Shown here piece after piece: positions 56,040 through 64,000 of a DNA stretch of 64,000 bases (position 1 is its first letter; every line of letters begins with the position of its first letter). Under the pieces are notes generated by a model. It was not told the DNA's origin and made no database searches. It saw only the letters and a list, made by a program, of their open reading frames with translations. The stretch comes from Zoroaster sp. YZ-2022. Lineage: Eukaryota > Echinodermata > Asteroidea > Forcipulatida > Zoroasteridae. The DNA is taken from the NCBI GenBank assembly GCA_029582265.1, contig JAQQFT010000023.1:3001071-3065070 (forward strand). The letters run 5' to 3'. Both the position numbers and the translations under genes were made by a program.

Positions 56040-56745
56040 GACGGCATCTACCTTAGATTTGGACAACATCTAAACTTATAGATGTGGAGAAATCCTTGAA
56101 TTTTGTTGGGGGGAATGGTAAACAATGACACCTGCTTCATGCACTAAGTTGATGTGACGTATGCCTAAGTAGGAAGACAAGTAGAAATGGTTAGACTTGG
56201 ACAGAGCTTGCGGTCGGGGTTTGGAACCTTGAGCACCGATGTGTTGATCTTGCTGGGTTTGTAGCCGTTGCGCTGGAGGTAGTCTTGATGTGCCGTAGTT
56301 CCTTGCGTAAACTTCCCGTCGCATTGGTTGTAGGCGCGTTGTACGAGGGTGCGGTTGACGGATGACTGATGCTATGGTGATGGAAGGAGGCTGGTTGAGG
56401 TTATCGATCTGTTGGGTGGGCTTCTTGTAAACGTCGTGGTGCAAGGGCCGTCTGGATTCTGGAGATGCCAACATCGTTGAGGTGTTGTAGGAAGTCCTGG
56501 GTGCTTCTGCCATGTGGCCATTCAACAAAGGTGTCATCCACATGGAGCCCACAGGCTGGGTCAGAGGTCGGCGGTGTGGAGAAGAGATGTCGAACTCTTC
56601 CATGAAAATGTCGGCAAGGACCGGGGATAGAAGAGATCCCATGGAGGTCCCAGCTGTCTGCTCGTAGAACTTACCCTGAAATAGAAACAGCTAGGTAAAC
56701 ACACGTTAGTAACAGATCATGTATTTGGGCAGGGGAGAGTGAAGT
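56040..56745 (-). pseudogene. Penelope-like reverse transcriptase remnant, copy A
   Basis: Part of the RT of a Penelope-like element (a retroelement class with RT and often a GIY-YIG endonuclease). On minus, KFYEQTAGTSMGSLLSPVLA followed by DIFMEEF (about 56675-56605) is the characteristic Penelope RT segment, equivalent to the QGxxMGSxLSPxLA region. The next part, where the catalytic DD motif should lie, is partly deleted and frame-shifted (only VGSMWMTPL and GHMAEAP-like traces). It recovers as DVYKKPTQQIDNLNQ (about 56430-56385). A 188-codon frame (56076-56642) joins these with the wrong frame in places. No endonuclease domain seen. Confidence 0.82.
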
Positions 56746-56749
56746 GCAG

Positions 56750-57420
56750 GCGCATTGTACGAGGTGCAGTTGACGGATGACTTGATGCTAGGGTGATGGA
56801 AGGAGGGCTGGTTCATATCGATTTGTGTGGGTGGGCTTCCTGTAAACGTCGTGGTACAAGAGCCGTCTGGTTTCTGGAGATTCCAACATCAAGGAACGAG
56901 ATCTTGTCGTTCTTCTACTTCAAGTGAAACTTGATGCTAGGATGTTGCTCGTTGAGGTGTTGTGGAAGTCCTGGAGTGCTTCTCTGCCATGTGGCCAGCT
57001 AACAACAAGGTCTGGGTCTGGGTCGGAGGTCGGCGGTGTGGATGGAAGATTTCCATGAAAATGTCAGCAAGGACCGGGGATAGGAGAATCCCATTGGAGG
57101 TCCCAGCTGTCTCGTAACCACCACCAAATAGAAAACAATTAGTAGAAACACGTTAGTAATAGATCATGTATCTGGGCGGAGGTGAAGTGCGGCCATCAGG
57201 GAAAGGTCTCTTCAGTTGGGACATTGGTGAAAGCGAGACAACATCAAAACTAACCAAGATGTCTGGGTTGTAGGTGAGACCCAGGGATCTCAACGAACTG
57301 ACTGGAGTTGGACACATGGTGCTAGTGAGACCACCAAGGGTCAGAGGATCTTTAATAGCTAGGTATTGAGCTGTGTTGTATGGGGTGATCCTCTGGGATA
57401 TTCATAACTATAATACAAGA
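56750..57420 (-). pseudogene. Penelope-like reverse transcriptase remnant, copy B
   Basis: Tandem partner of copy A, upstream in minus orientation. It starts earlier in the RT: DPLTLGGLTSTM and ILVSFDVVSL (about 57350-57230, the catalytic palm strand with SFDVVSLFTNVP-like sequence, the first Asp), then TAGTS-like and SPVLADIFME-like pieces (about 57120-57050). It ends in the YKKPT-like part that copy A repeats. The junction at about 56747 joins the end of B to the earlier part of A, so about 400 bp of RT is present twice. Several frameshifts. Confidence 0.8.
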
Positions 57421-58470
57421 AGTGTAACAAACTTTCATATAAGTGCTGAAAGCAATTTTAAATAAACTATTAGCCAACAAATTGTGGTAAACACTTGCCA
57501 ATTCATATTTTTGTAGTCTACAATGTGGCGCGTTCCACTATGTATTGTGATCACAATGTATCAAGAAACATCGTGTATCAAACAATAAGGCGTAACTCCC
57601 ACACCGCCTTTTTGTGTTTGTCTAAGTGTTCGCCGGTGCATCAGGGTCCCGCAGCTCTGGACACTCCTTTCCAAAATTTTCAGTGGGTGGGAACGTTTGC
57701 CAAATCTGAATGATTGTATTCGATCATGCTACAGATTAAGGAGATTAAAAAAGGGTAACTCTGAAGTGTTCTAGTCAATAGGGTTCCGGCACTAAAAAGC
57801 TTTTAGGAAGCAGAATAAAAGCGTATAAGTTGACTTCAGAGAATACGAGATTTTTAACATTTTATACACAGGATTTATGGACACCATACTAGGAGCTTCG
57901 ATGTTTTGGTTTTTCAGATTGGAGCTATCGGGAAACCAGAAAAAGTGGTTTCGTGATATAAAGTAAGGCCTAAAGTCCTCTTAGTGTCTACTGAGCAATC
58001 GTTAAACTATTGGCCCAAACTATTCATTGTGTTTGCTTTTTGTTTACTAGATTTGATAGCAACTTTTCCGAGTGGAATAGCTTCTGGAACAGACAAAAGA
58101 AATGATAATTGACAGTCCTAATACCTGTACAAAGCTGCTAATGTAGCCTGGAACGTCAATGGTACTGCCTGCATATCCTTCTAATCCTCCCTACAGTCAG
58201 TAATCCCTATCTGACCCGGAGGTCAGTTTAGCTGGGTGCATTCAAGCATGAACAAATTATCCTCCAATCGTTCAACAATTGAATCCTTTTGCTCAATGGG
58301 CCCTATAAGGACCATTGCCCACATTACAATTTACAGCTATTTTTAATTAAATGTTGCAAATAAATGACCAGGTTATTTTTCTTGTTATTTCTCATTAACG
58401 ACAACGTAATAAGCTGAAACTTTCACAGGTTGGTCATTAATGAATAACTTAATTCAAAGAAATAAGGTTA
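57421..58470. other. No gene recognised
   Basis: Unique sequence upstream (minus sense) of the Penelope remnants. No N-terminal RT sequence could be read, so the element is 5'-truncated or too diverged here. Confidence 0.5.
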
Positions 58471-58474
58471 CTTT

Positions 58475-58690
58475 GGTAAAACTTGTAGCTTTGCTCGGTG
58501 GGAGGATAAGTAAAGATAATTGCAGTGATACCATGTGAAATGCTCAATTGGTAGTAATTAGTTCTGAAAAGAACTGGAGGTACAACTCGGCGTTTCGATC
58601 AGTATGCTCTGATCTCCTGGGACGATCAGGCATATGCTGATCGAAACGTCGAGTCCTTCTATTCTTCAGAAGACAATACCTCAATGAAAC
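58475..58690. mobile_element. Second hammerhead-like fold-back element
   Basis: Related to 39532-39771. The left arm begins GGTAAAACTTGTAGCTTTGC, which is the reverse of the right end of the other copy, so it retains an arm missing there. Then TGATACCATGTG, AGTTCTGAAAAGAACTGGAG and GTACAACTCGGCGTTTCGAT, then the inverted half. It lies ~1 kb upstream (minus sense) of the Penelope RT remnants. Confidence 0.7.
58617..58650 (+). ncRNA. Degenerate hammerhead-like motif
   Basis: Plus strand: CTGGGA, then CGATCAG, loop GCATATG, CTGATCG, then AAACGTC and GAG. Stem II and the GAAACGTC part are intact, but the first core is CTGGGA instead of CUGANGA, so it is probably inactive. Confidence 0.35.
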
Positions 58691-60180
58691 ATTCTAGTAA
58701 CAATTAGTCTTATAGTTGCACAGAAGCCAGTTTTTCAGATAATATAATAGTGTATATGGTTTTAAACGTGAAAATGTCAATTGCCTTTGCTTCGATCTGT
58801 TTAATGTATAAGCCTACGTTATTTCACTCCTGAGTATAAAACCAATACGCTCGCCTCAGATAATCATCAATCAAAAACTTCACAAAAGCTCCTGTCAGTT
58901 TAAGGTGATTTCATAATTACATACGTTGTAGTTACTATGGTTACAGCAGGTAACACAAAACAAGAGAAAGATGTGAGCAGTTTGTGGTACGGGTGCGGCA
59001 CTTTGGAAGCCAGCTGTGTTTGAAGCGGATTATGTAATTCTAAATTCAGTCAACATCTGTACTCTCTAGAGTTTACAATGAGATATTCTAGTTTCATTTT
59101 AGCCCTGATTTTGCCATTTACTTTGGCAATCACCATGTCCCTTTGATCTATGTAAATGGAACATGGGCTATGGCCAGGCCGAACCGGTGATGACCGCGCA
59201 GCCCCGCCCATATGAGGAAGGCTTTCGCCAACTTTAAATCAACTTGTCGAAGGGCAGGAACAAAGTGTCGAAAGGACATGGTAGTAATCACCTTTTACAT
59301 GAATTTGCGCTAAATATCACTATGAGTAACGACACTTATAAGGACAGTTCAAAAGAATGCAGTTTAAAGAAAATATACTTCTGAGAAATTGCACAATTCT
59401 ATCAAAAACAATCTATCATTAAATTTTAATTCATTTAAAATAATTTGACAAATGTATGATAGCATAACATTTCAATAAATACGTGTCATGTACTTTGAAA
59501 TTATCAATAGTGTATATAAAGTCTTGACGACTTAAATCGGTCCTAAAGGCACTGTACAAATAAAGTAATAAAAATAAAAAACTTATGGTGCCGAGCCTAA
59601 TTTTTGTGTACATCGTCCTATTTTGTTTTATTCCGACAAAGCCAATTAAAATGTGCAATTAAGAAAACCCATAAAGACTGATTTAATTTATTTTGTCTTT
59701 ATTGGACTTGCCTCAAAACTATCTAATAATTTATTTATCTTTTATTTTATTTATTTCAAAATATTTAACCTAGTTGGGCCATTTACTTCGGTATTCTTCC
59801 TAGCCATAGGAGATACAAAGTAATACAATACTATATGAAAATAAGAAAATAACCAATATAGATACGACAGATAACTAAATACCCGGTATTTAATATGTGA
59901 ATACAGATGTCTTTATACATTTAAAACATAATCTTTTAATGAACGTTTAAAGATTAATACCGGTATATCACCAGCCCGCTGATTACATTTGGTAATTCGT
60001 TATAATACGAAGGTCCTATATATTGAAAGACTGTCTAAAAAGTTCCTCTAGGTTTTGGAACATATAACATATTAGCTTGAACATTGGGTATTATAAAAAT
60101 TAAAATCAGAAGCATGATCAGGGCGTCGCAGTAATTTTCAGGCGAGCGGCCTCCACACACGACGAGGAGGCCTACATGTA
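58691..60180. other. No gene recognised
   Basis: AT-rich, apparently unique sequence of good quality. It includes T/A-rich stretches near 59700-59760 with TTTATT (AATAAA on minus). These could serve as polyadenylation signals for the candidate exon upstream, an inference only. Confidence 0.45.
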
Positions 60181-60183
60181 AGT

Positions 60184-60408
60184 TCACATTTGTAGGTGAC
60201 ATGATCCAAATCCTTCTATTGAAATTTTGGATGTTATTACAGCATTACCCAATACTTGAGTGATTTCTTCGACTGAAGGATGTTTTGCAAGTCTTGCATC
60301 AGGAAGGCGTTTTGTTTTCCCAGTGGACATTGATCTTTCTGAATTCGAAACAAAGGGGCTCAGAGAAAGTGACTTTTGCAATATCTTACTGTGTGTTTAG
60401 ATGATAAA
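60184..60408 (-). CDS. Candidate terminal coding exon, unrecognised protein
   Basis: On minus, an acceptor-like AAACACACAG precedes an open frame of about 73 codons, running KILQKSLSLSPFVSNSERSM, then KTKRLPDARLAKHPSVEEIT, then TSKISIEGFGSCHLQM and a stop. It has mixed, protein-like composition, lies in good-quality sequence and overlaps no repeat. The acceptor lacks a strong pyrimidine tract. Without an upstream exon in the window it could equally be a chance frame. I recognise no domain. Minus-strand AATAAA-like sites are found ~450 bp downstream. Confidence 0.3.
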
Positions 60409-61480
60409 ATGTATATTGAAGTTTCCTCTCTCAAAATATCATAAACATTATGAATTAAAATATCAATTAAAATATGAAAATATTATTAATATATGCTCAA
60501 ACCCCAATATCTTCGTCAATTCACTGGTGTCCAGACTCGCTAGTGGCCGAGTTTCATCCCAAGGATCACCCTTTCCTCGCGTGTCTCACGGGGATGCCAG
60601 CTCGACATACGAGCTGGCACATCCGTCTCGGACTCCCGACCCTCATCCAAAATAGGCGCCTACAGCCATATATACACTATTGTTGGGATGGGGAGTTATA
60701 AAAGCTTAAAGCCACATTAATTTACCAATGTTAAAACTTTGAAAAGCAAAACATCTGTTCTTCTGCAATGTAATGTAGAAATTAAGTCGTGCTATAAATA
60801 CATTTTTAAACTAGGCCTGGTTTGAAAACAATGCATAAATTCGTTGAATATTATTCCCTTCACCATGGATGATACAGTTTGTCATAGTTCTAATGTTAAA
60901 TAGTAGTAGTATTGTCAGCGGGATGATAGAAAGGTTTAAATTAAAGAGACCCTCACTTAAAGGTCTTATGGCATGGACATTTATGTAGATAGTTATTTTA
61001 GAAAATATCCATAGTTCTCGACAAAAAGGAAATATATTTTATGAATTTTTATATGTCCATTCTTGAGACACCAACACGTACATAAGGCGCTGTTTTGAGG
61101 CAAAGAGACACTCAGTGTCACAGCAACACTGAACGTGCAAAATCAAAACCCCAAACCTTGCCCCAGAAAACAGTGGTTACCTTGCTCAAGAGTGATTAGT
61201 AAAACAAAACCTCGGTTAACTAAATACTTGTTTAAACAAAAAAGACGAGCTGACTGCTCAGTCCACTTTTATACACAAGTCAACCTTGATGCCACATCAG
61301 ACCCAGCTGTTACGTCACGAATTTGCGAATGAATATGCAAGTAACTATAAGCATTATAAGCTCAACTGCATGTCACCCTGACGGAACCACACAAACTCCC
61401 AATACAACCTTGTACCGAAAATTAAAATATATAATAAATATTGAAAAAATGTAACAAGATTAAAAATCCCGTTGGTGCCA
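60409..61480. other. No gene recognised
   Basis: Mostly AT-rich unique DNA. Near 60500-60660 there is a CG-richer patch with a perfect hairpin (60595-60619). ORFs at 60401-60655, 60474-60701 and 61135-61332 have no recognisable motif. Confidence 0.45.
60595..60619. repeat. Perfect 10-bp hairpin
   Basis: TGCCAGCTCG and CGAGCTGGCA around the 5-nt loop ACATA. No oligo-T follows, so it does not look like a bacterial-type terminator. Significance unknown. Confidence 0.7.
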
Positions 61481-61595
61481 CGCTAAGTATATATTGCATT
61501 TACGCTAAGTGTATGTTGCATTCACGCTAATATATATTGCATTCACGCTAAGTGTATATTGCATTCACGCTAATTATATATTGCATTCACCAAAG
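61480..61595. repeat. ~23-bp minisatellite, five units
   Basis: CACGCTAAGTATATATTGCAT and variants in five tandem units, the last ones decayed. Confidence 0.9.
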
Positions 61596-61994
61596 TTTAT
61601 ATTATGAGTTTTTATAGTATATATTTAAAAATTTTAAGTATATACTTTCCCAACTTATTATCTCGCCTAAACGACTTATTATCTTGTTTAAAACGATATC
61701 TGACATTACAAGAACAGGTGGTTTACAATCACAACACATATCCAACGAAACAGTAGGAAATTAAAGTTATGTTTCTAAAGCAAACAAATTAATTTACCAA
61801 AAAGATCTCCTTCAACATGCAATTGTTTAGTACAACTACAATTCTAGAAAATATAGATCCTTACAAAAGAAAATGCATGTAAATGTTTTCAATTTGCACG
61901 TGAGGTTATTGGATAGCAAAATATAAATCATAACACAAATTGTTGAATTAGATAAATTCTAAATACATGTAGGCATTATTGCTAAAATCCTGGC
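61596..61994. other. No gene recognised
   Basis: AT-rich unique DNA. Confidence 0.45.
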
Positions 61995-62240
61995 TATGAC
62001 CGTGGCGCTTGTCATTGAGCAAGATACTACTTAATACTATACTTGCTTCTCTTTCACCAGGGGTATAAATGGATACGTGTTAGGATAGAAATGTTTTTAT
62101 TTGTTTTTATTATGAACTTAGCTACTGTAGCGCTTTGAGAACGGCAATACAGGCTGTATACTTCTCTCAGAGAGCTGGGACCTTTTAAAGTTTGATATTG
62201 GACCAATGCCCAGGGGTTTAATAATGTAAATGACTTTGGT
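61995..62240 (+). mobile_element. Old, degraded SINE
   Basis: Order of weak matches to the common SINE: GACCGTGGCGCTTGTCATTG, TTGAGCAAGATACT, TTGCTTCTCTTTCACCAGGG, GGATACGTGT, CAGGCTGTATACTTCTCTCA, GAGCTGGGACC. The head and tail are lost, and a T-rich insert lies near 62090-62110. Confidence 0.6.
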
Positions 62241-63153
62241 ATCTCTTCATCATAACACAAATTGTTCATGATTATTGAATTAGATAAAATCCTAAATAAA
62301 TGTGGGCATTAATACTAAACAAATTTCATCACGGGTTCCCTTGATGGTCCCAGTGAGGTTAATGTATTGTCAAGGTGTGTGTGTACGTTGGGGGTGCTCA
62401 ACATTTCAATTCAAACTCCAGTTTTGTGTATAATTTAGGGTAATTTTGGTAATTTGGGGTGACTATATCCCTGGTCAAAAAATAATGGATGGTTGGTGTT
62501 ACCTTCATCGCTTATCATGTGCTCCTAATCAGTTTACAGAACATAATATTGTTTTAAACCATAAATGGGGCAACTATCGTCAGGCCGGTGCTCAAGCCCA
62601 GAACTCCAGCCGCCGGTGCTCAAGCCCAGAACTCTGAGCCGACCGGGTGCGAAATTGTACATATTAAATGATAAATAGCTGCTCAGTTCAAAATAATTCA
62701 AGAAGTGTTTGATATCATTATCAAACCAAGTAAGTTGTATAAAACTATGATATTTTTAATACCGACTTTAAATCTTTATCTTTAATTGACCTTTCCCCAT
62801 TTTTAGAGAGATTATGTCATAGAAATCTAACAATATAAAGTTTTATCATCTCAATCCAAGGTGAAAGTTTGTAAAAGTAATTTGGCCAAACCCCTCTAAA
62901 AATGCAGTTCAAATCATTTCTGACTTTTTGTTTGTTTTCTTCAGCACATCCATATATCCACCAAAAGATGTAAATGTTTTGTTTGCTTTTTTTTTTTTTT
63001 GGGGAGGGACTATTAATGCCTACCCCATTGAGCAGGTGTTTCGGTGAACAAATTGTTCATGCTTAGCCCCCTCGTCGAACGTGTTACATTTCACTCCTCT
63101 TCCATTTCAATTATATCTGCTCAAAAATTTAATTATTATAGCTTTGATAATAT
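62241..63153. other. No gene recognised
   Basis: Mostly unique. Contains a ~31-bp direct duplication at about 62584-62636 (GCCGGTGCTCAAGCCCAGAA in both) and a T-run at about 62988. Confidence 0.45.
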
Positions 63154-63380
63154 CCAGTTCGCGTCGGGGAATAAAACAGTTTTCTTGGGCCCCTGTGGCG
63201 GGTTTTCCCCACACACGTTAATGGAGCTTCCACGGCGGGTGGCCGGCGCTTCGAGCATCGCCGCGTGGCTCAACCGAGCATGCGTACAATATTCAGAGTT
63301 TCCTATGGCGTGTTTGGACGCTCTCCGATACGTGGTGCAAAAAGAAATTGCGTGTATACACGGCCTCCGACGCGAACTGG
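63154..63380. mobile_element. 227-bp GC-rich MITE-like element
   Basis: Perfect 14-bp inverted ends CCAGTTCGCGTCGG (63154-63167) and CCGACGCGAACTGG (63367-63380). The interior is CG-rich, unlike its AT-rich surroundings, and includes GGCGGGTTTTCCCC. The 113-codon frame over it (63044-63385) has no recognisable domain and is probably fortuitous. No clear target duplication. Confidence 0.6.
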
Positions 63381-63504
63381 TTTAATGAGATATTTCTAGA
63401 GATATCTTCACTCCTCAAAGGGACATTACACCTTTAAATTTAATTAAATATTGATGATGCTATGCCAAATAATAATTTATTATTTTGTAAAATATTTTCA
63501 TCAA

Positions 63505-63770
63505 ATTAAACAAATCAGTTGTCTTGTTATAAGCGACAAATGATCTAAAACACAACATAGATCAGTTTTTTCAGCCAGGCGCGTCGTCAAGTGGGAGAGG
63601 GCGGAGAACACGGCTGCTTTCCCCGGTCCATTTTCTTGTTAACAAACAAACAAACAGAAAGCAAAGCAAATTTGAATCAGTTGTCTTGTTATAACGACAA
63701 ATGACCTAAAACACAAACAAACAAGCAGAAAGCAAGCAAGCAAACTAGATTTAGAACAAACAAATCAGGG
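63505..63770. repeat. Tandem duplication with (CAAA/CAAG)n
   Basis: AATCAGTTGTCTTGTTATAA followed by GCGACAAATGA or ACGACAAATGA occurs at about 63508 and 63674. (CAAA)n runs at 63640-63655 and 63712-63760. The ~165-bp spacing suggests one duplicated unit. Confidence 0.8.
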
Positions 63771-64000
63771 CACAGTAAAACTAATTTCCGGAATAGGGTT
63801 TAGATAAATATTGTTGACAAATTAATGATTAAAAATGTATTTTATATTATAGGAAGAACTATAGTATATAGTCATTATTAAAATGCATGAAACAATTTTT
63901 TTAGTAATGGGTTCATCAGGTTTGTTTTAAATGAACAGCTCTATACCACGTAGGATTCGTTCCCATAAGGCGTGCCGGTAGTTAGGTGTGGAGCTAACTT

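Noticed and set aside
56640..56740. Intron in Penelope RT (TTTCTATTTCAG before KFYEQ)
   Set aside because: The pyrimidine-rich CAG is itself translated as LFLFQG, the normal residues before KFYEQ in this family, so no intron is needed.
60595..60619. Transcription terminator or retron-like RNA
   Set aside because: Only a short isolated hairpin; no oligo-T, no RT or promoter context nearby.

Overview
This looks like a gene-poor, repeat-dominated piece of an animal nuclear genome. The best guess is a marine invertebrate, possibly an echinoderm or another deuterostome. That rests on tRNA-derived SINEs with (ATT)n tails, several MITE families, a PIF/Harbinger element, Penelope-like reverse transcriptase remnants and Ty3/gypsy-like gag remnants occurring together. 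The taxon is an inference. There is no bacterial-type gene organisation and no intact long protein-coding gene. Paralogous repeats differ by many one-base indels, and roughly 6-37 kb is full of inflated homopolymers. Reading frames in that stretch cannot be trusted. A gap of exactly 500 N lies at 37300-37799.

Layout. 0-6 kb: a directly duplicated segment carrying gypsy-like gag remnants (minus strand) and tandem units with a tRNA-like module, then two more tandem arrays, one of them split by a 280-bp MITE. 6.3-18.4 kb: two arrays of the same ~185-200 bp satellite in opposite orientation, flanking a ~5.6 kb core with no recognisable gene. 18.4-22.4 kb: SINEs, MITEs, an 11-unit minisatellite and one well-formed orphan exon with splice sites (20857-20944). 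22.4-37.3 kb: low-accuracy sequence with SINEs of two families, MITE copies, microsatellites and minisatellites. 37.8-51.7 kb: better sequence made of diverged direct copies of a few repeat blocks, with many later insertions.

51.8-54.9 kb: a decayed Harbinger transposon with 15-bp terminal repeats, a transposase pseudogene on plus and a Myb/SANT-like partner on minus. 56.0-57.4 kb: two tandem partial Penelope-like RT remnants on minus. Fold-back elements at 39.5 and 58.5 kb share a hammerhead-ribozyme-like motif and probably derive from Penelope-type terminal repeats. 59-64 kb: mostly unique AT-rich DNA with one possible terminal exon on minus (60184-60408), a minisatellite and a GC-rich MITE.

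The 39-56 kb copies act as natural empty sites for one another. They allow the insertion boundaries and target-site duplications of a SINE, a fold-back element, two Harbinger-type elements and two small MITEs to be read from this window alone. The most unusual items are the inverted satellite arrays around an unexplained core, the hammerhead-like fold-back element, the tandem tRNA-like array and the orphan exon.
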